DNA of 32,859 bases from the NCBI GenBank assembly GCA_020250005.1, contig JADCES010000083.1:1-32859 (forward strand), given 5' to 3'. The notes beneath the pieces were generated by a model. The model was not told where the DNA came from. It saw nothing but the letters and a program-made list of their open reading frames with translations, and ran no database searches. This stretch comes from Roseomonas sp. Lineage in GTDB: Bacteria; Pseudomonadota; Alphaproteobacteria; Acetobacterales; Acetobacteraceae. The position numbers were made by a program, and so were the translations under genes. Shown here in pieces: positions 16,631 through 25,043 of this stretch (the stretch's first letter is position 1; each line of letters opens with the position of its first letter).

Positions 16631-16634
16631 AACA
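16619..16634. promoter_or_regulatory. parS: parS centromere site 2, across the mnmG/rsmG junction
   Basis: CGTTTCACGTGAAACA matches the parS consensus in 15 of 16 bases, with the mismatch at the opposite end from site 1. The palindrome encodes the last mnmG codons (R-F-T-stop) and the rsmG start (GTG AAA CA-), so it is under coding as well as ParB-binding constraint. It is about 7 kb from the predicted oriC and 0.6 kb from parA. Confidence 0.93.
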
Positions 16635-17214
16635 TCGCCCGGAAACCACTGAACGGCTTGCAGCCTTTCGTGGCCTGCTGCTGCGCTGGAATGCCCGGAT
16701 CAATCTGATTTCGGGGGAAACCGCAGCTGAAATCGATCAGCGCCACATCGCTGATTGCGCGCAATTGCAGCCACTTTTGCCGGAGCATGGACCTATCGCT
16801 GACCTTGGCTCTGGCGCTGGCTTGCCAGGCTTGGTCTTGGCAATTTTGCAGCCCGAGCGCGAAATCCATTTGGTTGAGTCCGACAAGCGCAAGGCTGCGT
16901 TTCTGGTCGAAGCGAGTGCTCAGCTGAAGCTACCCATGGTCAGCGTGCATGCCTGCCGCGCGGAAAACGCCAAGCTCCCACCTTTATCAGCCATTACCGC
17001 ACGCGCCCTTGCCCCGCTGGCATCCCTATTGCCCTATGCCGCCAGGTTTCTGGCCCTAGGCGGCGTCGCATTGTTCCCCAAAGGCAGGACCGCCGAGAAA
17101 GAGTTGACGGAAGCCGCCCAGGACTGGCACTTCACCCTTGAGCGCTTTCCAAGTGCCACCAGCCCCGAAGCAACCATCCTGCGCCTGAGCAACATCCAAC
17201 GTGTCCAGCCCTAG
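16627..17214 (+). CDS. rsmG: 16S rRNA (guanine-527-N7)-methyltransferase
   Basis: Methylates G527 of 16S rRNA (formerly GidB). The 195-residue protein has [10 protein letters not shown] before the SAM-binding motif [15 protein letters not shown], then [15 protein letters not shown] and [19 protein letters not shown]. It starts at GTG 16627 within parS site 2, overlapping the mnmG stop by four bases; no other start fits the family N-terminus. Its 3' end overlaps parA by 14 bases. Confidence 0.95.
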   Translation: MKHRPETTERLAAFRGLLLRWNARINLISGETAAEIDQRHIADCAQLQPLLPEHGPIADLGSGAGLPGLVLAILQPEREIHLVESDKRKAAFLVEASAQLKLPMVSVHACRAENAKLPPLSAITARALAPLASLLPYAARFLALGGVALFPKGRTAEKELTEAAQDWHFTLERFPSATSPEATILRLSNIQRVQP

Positions 17215-18013
17215 CCCCGCCAGGCCGAAAATCATTGCCATCGCCAACCAAAAAGGTGGGGTCGGTAAGACCACGACAGCGATCAACCTTGCCACGGCGC
17301 TTGCCACCACACGGAAGGTTCTGCTGATAGACCTTGATCCGCAGGGCAATGCCTCCACCGGCCTTGGCCTGCCACGCCAGGAAAGGGGCCAGGGCAGCTA
17401 TGCTTTGCTGGTGGGTGCTGCGCCCCTGGCCGAACTTGTGAAGCCATCGCGCATCCCGCAGCTGGACCTGCTCCCGGCCGATGCCGATTTGGCCGGCGCT
17501 GAAATTGAATTGATAGATGTCGAAGCGCGCGAAAGGCGCCTGCTGAACGCCCTGGAAGTTGCCCAAGATACGCTGGCCGGTACGGACCTGATCATCATTG
17601 ATTGCCCGCCATCGCTCGGCCTGATCACGCTGAATGCCCTGGTCGCGGCGGATGAGGTTCTGGTCCCGCTGCAATGCGAATTCTTCGCGCTTGAAGGCGT
17701 ATCCCAAATCGCGCGCACCATTGAACGCGTCAGCAAAACCTTGAACCCGAACCTCAAACTCGGCGGCATTATCCTGACAATGTTCGATAAGCGCAACAAT
17801 TTGTCTGAACTTGTTGCGGCTGATGTCCGTGCCTTTTTTGGCGAAAAGGTCTATGAAACAATGATACCGCGCAACATTCGCATCACTGAAGCGCCATCGC
17901 ACGGCCTGCCTGTCCTGGTCTATGATCATCGCTCGGCGGGTGCCGAGGCTTATGTCGCGCTTGCACAGGAATGGATCCGCCGCCAAAAGCATCCGAAGGA
18001 AACGGCTCAATGA
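17201..18013 (+). CDS. parA: Chromosome partitioning ATPase ParA
   Basis: Deviant Walker ATPase that binds the nucleoid nonspecifically and moves ParB-parS complexes after replication. The 270-residue protein has the deviant Walker A motif KGGVGKTT (18-25), LLIDLDPQGNAS, and IIIDCPPSLGLIT for Walker B. It lacks an N-terminal helix-turn-helix, as in chromosomal (type Ib) ParA. GTG 17201 overlaps the rsmG end by 14 bases. The stop overlaps the parB start in ATGA. Confidence 0.97.
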   Translation: MSSPSPARPKIIAIANQKGGVGKTTTAINLATALATTRKVLLIDLDPQGNASTGLGLPRQERGQGSYALLVGAAPLAELVKPSRIPQLDLLPADADLAGAEIELIDVEARERRLLNALEVAQDTLAGTDLIIIDCPPSLGLITLNALVAADEVLVPLQCEFFALEGVSQIARTIERVSKTLNPNLKLGGIILTMFDKRNNLSELVAADVRAFFGEKVYETMIPRNIRITEAPSHGLPVLVYDHRSAGAEAYVALAQEWIRRQKHPKETAQ

Positions 18014-18867
18014 AAAAGCCCGCAAGGCTCGGCATGGGTCTCTCGGCCCTTATGGGCGATGCGCCGCCGGCGGCAAGCGCACCGCAGGCCGGCCCGCCGC
18101 GTAGCCTGCCGATCGCCTCAATCGAACCCGGCCCGTTCCAGCCACGTATGGAACCTGACCGGCAGGCGCTGCAGGAACTTGCGGCTTCCATCACTGAACA
18201 CGGCATTTTGCAGCCGCTGCTGGTGCGACCGAAGCCGGGTGCTGCGGGGCGCTACCAGATCATTGGTGGCGAACGCCGCTGGCGCGCGGCGCAGATCGCC
18301 AAACTCCATGATGTACCCGTTGTCATTCGCGATTTTGATGACCGGATGGCCATGGCGGCGGGCTTGGTCGAAAACCTGCAACGCGAAGACTTGAACGCGA
18401 TCGAGGAAGCGGAAGGCTTTGCGCGGCTGATCGATCAATTTGGCCTCAATCAGGAAAGCCTTGCGCGTGCGGTCGGCAAATCGCGCAGCCACATCGCCAA
18501 TACGCTCCGCCTGCTCAACCTGCCGCCTGCCATTCGCGAGCATCTGCGCGCCGGGCGCCTGAGTGCCGGGCATGCCCGCGCCCTGCTGGGGGCGGAGGAG
18601 CCGGAAAAGCTCGCGACACAAATCCTCACGCGTGGCCTTTCTGTGCGTCAGGCTGAAGCCATGGCCGCGGCGCAGCCGAAAAACCCTGAAGCACGGCGCA
18701 CCAATGCCAAGGATTCCGATACGCTGGCGCTGGAGCGCCAATTGCTTGAACGTCTTGGCTTGCAAGTCGCCATCAAGCATTTCGGCAAGGGCGGGCAGGT
18801 CACAATCAGCTATAACGACCTTGATCAGCTTGATGGCCTGATCCGGCTATTGATGCCTGACGCGTGA
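18010..18867 (+). CDS. parB: Chromosome partitioning protein ParB (CTP-dependent clamp)
   Basis: Loads on parS, spreads along flanking DNA as a CTP-gated clamp and stimulates ParA ATPase. The 285-residue protein starts KKPARLGMGLSALMG, a short ParA-contacting segment. It has the CTP-binding motif GERRWRA (87-93) and ENLQRE (121-126), then the parS-recognising helix-turn-helix at about 147-170 (NQESLARAVGKSRSHIANTL). The C-terminal about 45 residues form the dimerisation domain. ATG 18010 overlaps the parA stop. Two parS sites occur nearby (13393, 16619). Confidence 0.97.
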   Translation: MKKPARLGMGLSALMGDAPPAASAPQAGPPRSLPIASIEPGPFQPRMEPDRQALQELAASITEHGILQPLLVRPKPGAAGRYQIIGGERRWRAAQIAKLHDVPVVIRDFDDRMAMAAGLVENLQREDLNAIEEAEGFARLIDQFGLNQESLARAVGKSRSHIANTLRLLNLPPAIREHLRAGRLSAGHARALLGAEEPEKLATQILTRGLSVRQAEAMAAAQPKNPEARRTNAKDSDTLALERQLLERLGLQVAIKHFGKGGQVTISYNDLDQLDGLIRLLMPDA

Positions 18868-18894
18868 TGCAGTTTTTTCGAGCGGGAGCCCCAA

Positions 18895-19365
18895 TTGTCC
18901 AAGCCCAATGATCTGGATGCCACTGATCTTGCCATCCTCCGCCTGATCCAGGCCGATGCCTCGCTCTCGCTCGGTGATATCGCGAAGGAGGTCGGGCTGA
19001 CGCAAACCCCGTGCTGGAAACGCATCCGCCGCATGGAGGAAACCGGCATCATCACCGGGCGCGTCACCTTGGTGAATGCGGAAAAGCTCGGTCTTGGTAT
19101 TTCGGTTTTTGTCGCCATCGAAACTGGCGATCATTCCGCCACCTGGATCGAAAGCTTTGCCAAGTCGGTGGCTGAGATGCCAGAGATTGTCGAATGCTGG
19201 CGCCTTGGCGGCGATGTGGATTATCTGCTGCGCGTCGTTGTCTCCGACATGCCAGCCTATGATGTGTTCTACCGCAAGCTCACGGCGCGGGTTTCCAGCC
19301 TGCGCAAGGTGACATCGCGCTTCGCCATGGAATGCGTGAAATCAACCACGGCGCTACCCATCTGA
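18895..19365 (+). CDS. Lrp/AsnC-family transcriptional regulator
   Basis: A 156-residue DNA-binding regulator. It has an N-terminal winged helix-turn-helix (DATDLAILRLIQADASLSLG through TPCWKRIRRMEETGIITG) and a C-terminal RAM/AsnC ligand-binding domain containing EIVECWRLGGDVDYLLRVVV. The TTG start at 18895 has a GGGAG Shine-Dalgarno 7-8 bases upstream, and homology begins within ten residues. Family members sense amino acids or related small molecules as oligomers. The target and effector are unknown; the downstream two-gene UxaA-family enzyme is a candidate target by position. It lies 27 bp after parB. Confidence 0.9.
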   Translation: MSKPNDLDATDLAILRLIQADASLSLGDIAKEVGLTQTPCWKRIRRMEETGIITGRVTLVNAEKLGLGISVFVAIETGDHSATWIESFAKSVAEMPEIVECWRLGGDVDYLLRVVVSDMPAYDVFYRKLTARVSSLRKVTSRFAMECVKSTTALPI

Positions 19366-19372
19366 CCCGTTA

Positions 19373-19537
19373 TTTGGTCGCATTTTCCGAGGCGCCAACG
19401 GACCCCACTTGGCTTGTGAATGCGTTGGGTTTGGTCGTATTTTCCGAGGCGCCAAGTGATTCCACTTGGCTTGAAAATGCGTTGAGTTTGGTCGTATTTT
19501 CCGAGGCGCCAAGTGATTCCACTTGGCTTGAAAATGC
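19373..19537. repeat. Three tandem 57-bp repeats, each with a hairpin-forming dyad
   Basis: Units begin at 19373, 19430 and 19487. Units 2 and 3 are identical over the 51 bases that unit 3 retains; unit 1 differs from unit 2 at about 8 of 57 positions. In units 2 and 3, GCCAAGTG pairs with CACTTGGC around a 4-base loop (19451-19470; 19508-19527), flanked by matching ATTTTC and GAAAAT arms. In unit 1 the inner stem is degraded to 5 bp. The period is a multiple of three, so reading frames stay open on both strands, but no gene is supported. There are no unique spacers, so it is not CRISPR. Function unknown. Confidence 0.85.
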
Positions 19538-19615
19538 TCCAGCCACCTGATTGACCCGGAAGGGGCCGCGCCCTAGCTTTCACCAGCATCATCAAGAGAG
19601 GGAGGATATGCCGGC

Positions 19616-19900
19616 ATGACCGTGCATTTCTGTGTGCATGACGAAGGCGATTCCGTCGGCGTCGTGGTTGTCGAAGGGATCAAATCCGGCCAGGCGCTGA
19701 ATGGCTGGATCATGGATCAGGATAAGATGATCACCTTCAACGCCAAGTCGGATATCCCGATCGGCCATAAGCTTGCCATTCGCGCCATTGCTGTCGGTGA
19801 CACCATCATCAAATACGGCATTGATATCGGCAAGGCGGTGAAGGACATCTCCGCTGGCGAGCATCTTCATGTCCACAACGTCAAGACGAAGCGGTGGTAG
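19616..19900 (+). CDS. UxaA-family small subunit with SAF domain (SuyA-like)
   Basis: A 94-residue single-domain protein ([20 protein letters not shown] to [14 protein letters not shown]) corresponding to the SAF domain at the N-terminus of altronate dehydratase UxaA. In (2R)-sulfolactate sulfo-lyase the same domain is a separate small subunit, SuyA, of this size; resemblance and gene split favour that type, but other UxaA-family lyases and dehydratases are split too. ATG 19616 has GGAGG 10 bases upstream. The large subunit starts 5 bp after its stop, so they form one unit. It follows the 57-bp repeat array. Confidence 0.82.
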   Translation: MTVHFCVHDEGDSVGVVVVEGIKSGQALNGWIMDQDKMITFNAKSDIPIGHKLAIRAIAVGDTIIKYGIDIGKAVKDISAGEHLHVHNVKTKRW

Positions 19901-19905
19901 GCGCC

Positions 19906-21081
19906 ATGGGCATCAATCTGAAAAACGCTGCCTTCGAAGGCTGGCGCCGCGAAAATGGCCGCATGGGTGTGCGCAACCATGTGATAATCCTACCGGTTGA
20001 CGATCTTTCCAATGCTGCCTGCGAAGCGGTGGCGAACAATATCAAGGGCGCGCTGGCCATTCCGCACGCCTATGGCCGCCTGCAATTCGGCGCCGATCTT
20101 GATTTGCATTTCCGCACGCTGATCGGCACGGGCACCAACCCGAATGTTGCTGGCGTCATCGTGATTGGCATTGAACCAGGCTGGACCGGGCGCATTGTTG
20201 AAGGCATCGCCAAATCCGGCAAGCCGGTGGAAGGCTTCGCCATTGAACAGAATGGCGATATCAACACCATCGCCAATGCCTCCCGCGCGGCCTATCGCAT
20301 GGTCAAGCACGCGTCACGCTTGAAGAAGACCCGCGCTTCGATGCAGGAGCTTTGGGTTTCCACCAAATGCGGTGAAAGCGATACCACATCGGGCCTCGCT
20401 TCCTGCCCCACGGTTGGCAATTCCTTCGACAAGCTTTGGGAAAACGGCAATACGCTGGTTTTCGGTGAAACCACGGAACTCACGGGTGGTGAGCATCTGG
20501 TCGCGGCGCGTTGCCGCACGCCGGAAATCCGCGCCCAATTCCAGGCGATGTTTGACCGCTACCAGCGCGTGGTGGAAGCGAACAAGACCAACGATCTTTC
20601 CGAAAGCCAGCCCACCAAGGGCAATATCGAAGGCGGTCTCACCACCATCGAGGAAAAGGCACTCGGCAATATCCAGAAGATCGGCAAGAAGTGCTTGGTC
20701 GATGGCGTGCTGGACAAGGCGGAAGAACCCACCCATTCGGGGCTTTGGTTCATGGATTCAAGCTCCGCCGCGGCGGAGATGGTGACCCTTTGCGCCGCAT
20801 CAGGTTTTGCCGTGCATACCTTCCCGACCGGGCAGGGCAATGTCATCGGCAACCCGATCCTGCCGGTGATCAAACTCACCGCCAATCCACGCACGCAACG
20901 CACCATGTCCGAACATATTGACGTGGATGTGACCGGGCTCTTGCAGCGGCAGATGAATATGGATGATGCCGGAGAGGCTTTGCTTGATTGCATCATCCGC
21001 ACCGCTGATGGCGAATTGACCGCGGCCGAATTGCTTGGCCACCGCGAATTCAGCCTGACGCGGCTTTACGAAAGCGCCTGA
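19906..21081 (+). CDS. UxaA-family lyase/dehydratase large subunit (SuyB-like)
   Basis: A 391-residue protein with the catalytic UxaA/GarD domain: [19 protein letters not shown] at the N-terminus, [18 protein letters not shown], and [20 protein letters not shown] with the conserved Cys. [17 protein letters not shown] and [18 protein letters not shown] follow. The family uses a metal to eliminate water or sulfite from hydroxy-acids. With the small subunit just upstream it matches the SuyAB layout (sulfolactate to pyruvate + sulfite), but no other sulfonate genes are visible, so the substrate remains open. ATG 19906 was chosen over an overlapping GTG at 19894. Confidence 0.85.
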   Translation: MGINLKNAAFEGWRRENGRMGVRNHVIILPVDDLSNAACEAVANNIKGALAIPHAYGRLQFGADLDLHFRTLIGTGTNPNVAGVIVIGIEPGWTGRIVEGIAKSGKPVEGFAIEQNGDINTIANASRAAYRMVKHASRLKKTRASMQELWVSTKCGESDTTSGLASCPTVGNSFDKLWENGNTLVFGETTELTGGEHLVAARCRTPEIRAQFQAMFDRYQRVVEANKTNDLSESQPTKGNIEGGLTTIEEKALGNIQKIGKKCLVDGVLDKAEEPTHSGLWFMDSSSAAAEMVTLCAASGFAVHTFPTGQGNVIGNPILPVIKLTANPRTQRTMSEHIDVDVTGLLQRQMNMDDAGEALLDCIIRTADGELTAAELLGHREFSLTRLYESA

Positions 21082-21088
21082 GTATATT

Positions 21089-21118
21089 GGGTGGCGCGCC
21101 CGGTAACGCGCGCCGCCC
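21089..21118. terminator. Strong hairpin between convergent genes
   Basis: GGGTGGCGCGC and GCGCGCCGCCC form an 11-bp stem (one G-U) around an 8-base loop. It lies in the 84-bp gap between the UxaA-like large subunit gene and hpf, so it may stop transcription from both sides. No U-run follows, so it may act with Rho or simply protect 3' ends. Confidence 0.6.
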
Positions 21119-21165
21119 AGACCTCGCTTCAAGTCACGATATAGCGGACACCAAGGGCCAAGCGC

Positions 21166-21750
21166 CTACCCCTCCCCCGGATCAATCCAGCCGATATTCC
21201 CATCGGCCCGGCGATAGACAACATTCAGCCCGCCGCCCTTCTTGTTGCGGAACATCACCACCTGCGCCTGCGCCAGATCAAGCCGCATTACGGCCTCACC
21301 CACGCTTAGCTTTTCGATATGCGCGGGATGTTCGGCAATGATGGCGCCGTGGTCGCCATGTTCGGGCGCTTCCTCATCCGCTGGTGCTTCGATCACATAG
21401 CGCCGGCCGCGCGGCGCCGCCTCCGCTGCCGCTTCGCGTTCACCGGCGAAGGATCGCGCATGTTCATTCACGCGCCGGCGATAGCGGCGCAGGCGCTTCG
21501 CCAGATGTTCGGCGGCAACCTCAAACGCGCGATGCGCGTCCGCCCCCTCACCTTCGGCGCGCATCATCAAGCCGCGCCCGGCTTTCAGGTTGATGTCACA
21601 ACTGAATTGGCTTCGATGCTTGTGGAAGGTCACATTGGCTTCAAGCGCATGATCAAAATACTTGGCGGTAATTGCCGCGAGCCCGTCGCTCACATGGGTC
21701 TTCAGCGCTTCACCGGTTTCAACCTGTTTGCCGGCAACTGTAATATGCAT
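21166..21750 (-). CDS. hpf: Ribosome hibernation promoting factor, long form
   Basis: Binds the 30S subunit and pairs 70S ribosomes into inactive 100S dimers in slow growth. The 194-residue protein has the N-terminal S30AE/YfiA domain (MHITVAGKQVETGEALKTHV to AFEVAAEHLAKRLRRYRRR). An acidic linker follows, then the C-terminal dimerisation domain (KLSVGEAVMRLDLAQAQVVM; GNIGWIDP) that marks long HPF. ATG 21750 is the family start; the in-frame extension to 21798 is rejected. It lies 96 bp after rpoN, the conserved order. ptsN, often the next gene, is absent. Confidence 0.94.
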   Translation of the reverse strand: MHITVAGKQVETGEALKTHVSDGLAAITAKYFDHALEANVTFHKHRSQFSCDINLKAGRGLMMRAEGEGADAHRAFEVAAEHLAKRLRRYRRRVNEHARSFAGEREAAAEAAPRGRRYVIEAPADEEAPEHGDHGAIIAEHPAHIEKLSVGEAVMRLDLAQAQVVMFRNKKGGGLNVVYRRADGNIGWIDPGEG

Positions 21751-21806
21751 GGGCCTATGCCCTCCCTTTTGCAAAGCGGAGGGGCCGCCCCTTGGCAACC
21801 GGGCGC

Positions 21807-21833
21807 GCGACCCTTCCCTTCCTCCTGGGTCGC
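21807..21833 (-). other. Stem-loop in the rpoN-hpf spacer
   Basis: GCGACCC (21807-21813) and GGGTCGC (21827-21833) form a 7-bp stem. On the transcribed (minus) strand the 13-base loop is purine-rich (AGGAGGAAGGGAA). It could attenuate or process the rpoN-hpf transcript, allowing separate hpf expression. Inference from sequence only. Confidence 0.4.
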
Positions 21834-21846
21834 CCTTGTGTCCGGA

Positions 21847-23322
21847 TCAGGCCGAGGCGGCCTTCTCCCGTTTGCGCTGCACGGATGATGGAATGCGCAG
21901 CGCGTCCCGGTATTTGGCCACAGTTCGCCGGGCAATGTCCACGCCTTCTTCGCGCAACCGGGCCACAATCGTATCATCCGACAGGATGTCATCCGGGCTT
22001 TCGGTATCCACCATGGCCTTGATGCGGTAGCGCACGGCCTCCGCGCTATGCGCTTCCCCGCCGCGGGTGCCGGAAATGGCGGTGGTGAAGAAATATTTAA
22101 GCTCAAAAGTGCCGCGCGGAGTCGCAATCGCCTTGTTCGATGTCACGCGGGAGACGGTGCTTTCATGCAGCGAAACCTCATCCGCCACATCGCGCAGGAT
22201 CAGCGGGCGCAAATGCCCAACCCCATGGCGGAAAAAACCATCCTGCCGACGCACAATCTCCGCCGCCACTTTCAGAATGGTATTGGCGCGCTGTTCCAGT
22301 GATTTCACCAACCATGATGCGGTCTGGAAGCGCTCTGCGATCCAATTCTTGTCGTCCTTGCCGCGTGCGCTGACATTGGCCGAGGCGAAGAACCCCCGAT
22401 TGACCAGCACGCGCGGCAGGGTTTCCAGATTGAGCTCCACAATCCAATCATCATTCGGCCCGCGCCGCATCAGCACATCCGGCACCAAGGTCGGCGCGGG
22501 CGGTGCATCAAAGGAAGCGCCTGGTTTGGGGTCCAGCCGCCGCAACTCCGCGACCATTTCCGCCATGTCTTCCGCATCAACGCCGCAAATTTGCTGCAAG
22601 CCCTTCAGATCACGCTTCGCAAGCAATTCCAGATTGGCGAGCAGCGCCGCCATAGCCGGATCATAGCGGTTGCGATCCTGCAATTGCACCGCGAGGCATT
22701 CCGCCAGATCATGGCAAAACATGCCGACGGGATCGAAGCGCGCCATGGCCAGGCGCACACGTTCCACCAGCGCTTCCTCACAGCCCAGCGCATCGGCAAT
22801 CACCTGCGCGCGCACATGCAACCGCCCCGCCTGATCCACCAGCGCCAGCAGATTGCCGGCAATTAGCCGCTCCTGCGGCTCTGTGAAATTCAGCCTGATC
22901 TGTTCCGCCAAATGATCGCGCAAGGAACGTTCCGGCGCTTCCATGGCGTCTATGCCGGAAAGATCATCCTCAAAATCACTGCGCCCGCCGCGGCCGATCG
23001 GCGGCAGGCCATTATCGTAGACATTATCCCATTCAGCATCGAGCGGCGCTGCGTTCTCCGACGGCAGCGCATCTGAAGCAGCCGCGCTGGCGGCATCGGC
23101 AGGTTCAGGCGCCGCCGGCAAGGGATCAGTACTGCGCCCGGCATCCGGCCCGGCGATGGGGCGTTCATCGCGTTCCAGTAGCGGGTTGCGTTCCAGCTCC
23201 TCCTCGACAAAGGCGGAGACTTCCAGATTGGAAGATTGCAGCAGCTTGATCGCCTGGCGCAGCTGCGGCGTCATCACCAGCTGCTGCGACTGCCTCAGAT
23301 CAAGACGCGGGCCAATCGCCAT
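21847..23322 (-). CDS. rpoN: RNA polymerase sigma-54 factor
   Basis: Alternative sigma factor recognising -24/-12 promoters and requiring AAA+ activators. The 491-residue protein has the Gln/Leu-rich region I (LDLRQSQQLVMTPQLRQAIK), an acidic variable region II (about 50-110), the core-binding domain, and a helix-turn-helix region (LRDVADEVSLHESTVSRVTS). The C-terminal RpoN box ARRTVAKYR is at about 464-472. It follows lptB by 60 bp in the conserved lptCAB-rpoN-hpf order. Which promoters it serves here is not visible. Confidence 0.97.
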   Translation of the reverse strand: MAIGPRLDLRQSQQLVMTPQLRQAIKLLQSSNLEVSAFVEEELERNPLLERDERPIAGPDAGRSTDPLPAAPEPADAASAAASDALPSENAAPLDAEWDNVYDNGLPPIGRGGRSDFEDDLSGIDAMEAPERSLRDHLAEQIRLNFTEPQERLIAGNLLALVDQAGRLHVRAQVIADALGCEEALVERVRLAMARFDPVGMFCHDLAECLAVQLQDRNRYDPAMAALLANLELLAKRDLKGLQQICGVDAEDMAEMVAELRRLDPKPGASFDAPPAPTLVPDVLMRRGPNDDWIVELNLETLPRVLVNRGFFASANVSARGKDDKNWIAERFQTASWLVKSLEQRANTILKVAAEIVRRQDGFFRHGVGHLRPLILRDVADEVSLHESTVSRVTSNKAIATPRGTFELKYFFTTAISGTRGGEAHSAEAVRYRIKAMVDTESPDDILSDDTIVARLREEGVDIARRTVAKYRDALRIPSSVQRKREKAASA

Positions 23323-23382
23323 CAGCGCTGCTCACAAGGCCGGGCGGAAAGGAAGGCGGTGACCATGCGTATGAATTTCAGG

Positions 23383-24141
23383 CTATAGGCTGAATTTTTC
23401 GCCAAGATAGACGCGGCGCACATCCTCATTCGCCACGATTTCCTGCGGGCTGCCTTCCATCAATACCTTGCCATCATGCAGGATATAGGCGCGGTCAATG
23501 ATCTCCAGCGTTTCGCGCACATTATGGTCGGTGATCAGCACGCCAATGCCGCGATCCTTCAAATGCTTGACCAGATCGCGGATTTCACCGACCGCGATGG
23601 GGTCAATGCCGGCTAGCGGTTCGTCCAACAGGATATAGGAAGGATGCGTGGCGAGCGCACGGGCGATTTCGCAGCGCCGCCGTTCACCACCAGAAAGCGC
23701 CAGTGCGGGGGCGCGGCGCAAATGCGCAATGCCGAATTCCGCGAGCAATTCATCCAGCATGGCGGCGCGCCGATCAGCTTCCGGTTCCACCACTTCCAAA
23801 GCGGCGCGGATATTCTGTTCCACCGTCAGGCCGCGAAAGATGCTGGCTTCCTGGGGCAAATAGCCAAGCCCAAGGCGCGCGCGACGATACATGGGCTGCA
23901 TGGTGACATCATGCCCATCCATCATCACGCGCCCTTCATCGGGCTGCACCAGGCCGGTGATCATATAAAACGTTGTTGTCTTGCCGGCGCCATTCGGGCC
24001 GAGCAGCCCAACCGCTTCGCCACGCTGCAATGACAGCGATACATTGCGCACCACAGGCCGCTTCTTGTAGCGCTTGCCAAGCCCGGAAGCGTAAAGCCCG
24101 CCAGAGCCCGGCACCACTCTTATCTGCGGTGCATCATTCAT
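23383..24141 (-). CDS. lptB: LPS export ABC transporter ATP-binding protein
   Basis: Cytoplasmic ATPase that powers LptFG extraction of lipopolysaccharide from the inner membrane. The 252-residue protein has Walker [10 protein letters not shown] (48-56), Q-loop LPQEASIF, signature LSGGE (149-153), Walker B ILLDEP (170-175) and the H-loop in [11 protein letters not shown]. The extended YLGEKF C-terminus is typical of LptB. The start overlaps the lptA stop in ATGA. Confidence 0.97.
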   Translation of the reverse strand: MNDAPQIRVVPGSGGLYASGLGKRYKKRPVVRNVSLSLQRGEAVGLLGPNGAGKTTTFYMITGLVQPDEGRVMMDGHDVTMQPMYRRARLGLGYLPQEASIFRGLTVEQNIRAALEVVEPEADRRAAMLDELLAEFGIAHLRRAPALALSGGERRRCEIARALATHPSYILLDEPLAGIDPIAVGEIRDLVKHLKDRGIGVLITDHNVRETLEIIDRAYILHDGKVLMEGSPQEIVANEDVRRVYLGEKFSL

Positions 24142-25043
24142 CGTGCAGGAGCCCCTGGCGCGGGAAGGTTCTGGCCCTCACCGGGCACGATCAAGCCGCG
24201 CACCCTTTCATTCGGGCAGGCGATAAGCCGCGAAATGCCCGTATCCATGTTCACAATCGCCTCACACCCCGTCAGCGTATTGTCACCGCGCACGATCCGC
24301 ACATTGCCAAGCAGGCGCGCAATACTACTGGGCGGCGTATAGATGCCGGTATCCCCGCGCACGACTTCGGTTGGGGTGCGGATTTCAATGCGCCCAAAGG
24401 CTTCCACCCGATCAAGATTGCTGCCCGAACCAGGCGATGCCTCGGGCGCTGGGCGGGTTGGCTGCGGGCGTGTTGCGGCGGCTTCTGTCGGTGCCTCACG
24501 AAAATAGGCCACCAGCACATCGGCACGCACGCGCCGATCATCCTTTGTCACCACCACCGCATCGCCGCGCGCCACCGCCATGCGCCGCTGCGGCCAATAT
24601 TCCACACTGTCGCGCGCCGTCAGCACATTATCCGGCGAGGTGAGGCGCAGATTATTGCCCGTAAGGACCATGACCGCCTGATCGAGATCATAGATCGCGC
24701 GATCACCCTCTGCACGGTCTGTTGCCGTGGTGATCACGACAGAACCTTCAGCTTCCAGACGCCAAATTTCGCTCGCGCCGCCGGGGCCTTCGCTGGGTGG
24801 GCGCGCCTCAACCGGGGCGCCGCCACGTGGGCGATAGCGCGCCAGCAGCAGATCAGCATCAATGGTGACACCCCCGCGCACGGCCTGCGCCGCACCGCGC
24901 GCGATCACCACCTGATCATTCTGGCGCCATTCAATCCCGTCGCGCGCCGTGACTTCGATCGGCCCGCCCTGATTGAGATCAGCCACCTGCGCCGAGGCAA
25001 GGCCCGCGCACAGAAAAAATGCCAAGGCGAAGCGGCGCATCAT
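24138..25043 (-). CDS. lptA: Periplasmic LPS-transport bridge protein LptA
   Basis: Forms the beta-jellyroll filament carrying LPS across the periplasm between LptC and LptD. The 301-residue product has a signal peptide ([19 protein letters not shown], probable cleavage after ASA). An OstA-type domain follows, with segments such as [20 protein letters not shown] and [20 protein letters not shown]. It is longer than the E. coli protein (185), with a Pro/Ala-rich insert ([14 protein letters not shown]), as is common in alphaproteobacteria. It overlaps lptC and lptB by 4 bases on each side. Confidence 0.88.
   Translation of the reverse strand: MMRRFALAFFLCAGLASAQVADLNQGGPIEVTARDGIEWRQNDQVVIARGAAQAVRGGVTIDADLLLARYRPRGGAPVEARPPSEGPGGASEIWRLEAEGSVVITTATDRAEGDRAIYDLDQAVMVLTGNNLRLTSPDNVLTARDSVEYWPQRRMAVARGDAVVVTKDDRRVRADVLVAYFREAPTEAAATRPQPTRPAPEASPGSGSNLDRVEAFGRIEIRTPTEVVRGDTGIYTPPSSIARLLGNVRIVRGDNTLTGCEAIVNMDTGISRLIACPNERVRGLIVPGEGQNLPAPGAPAR

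Noticed and set aside
19373-19537. CRISPR array
   Set aside because: Repeats are directly adjacent without unique spacers, only three copies exist, and no cas genes are present.
19332-19550. Open frame of 72 codons with 19-residue repeats across the 57-bp array (a repeat-containing frame exists on the other strand too)
   Set aside because: Both frames arise because 57 is a multiple of three. The plus-strand frame overlaps the Lrp gene in another frame and lacks a Shine-Dalgarno; no domain is recognised.
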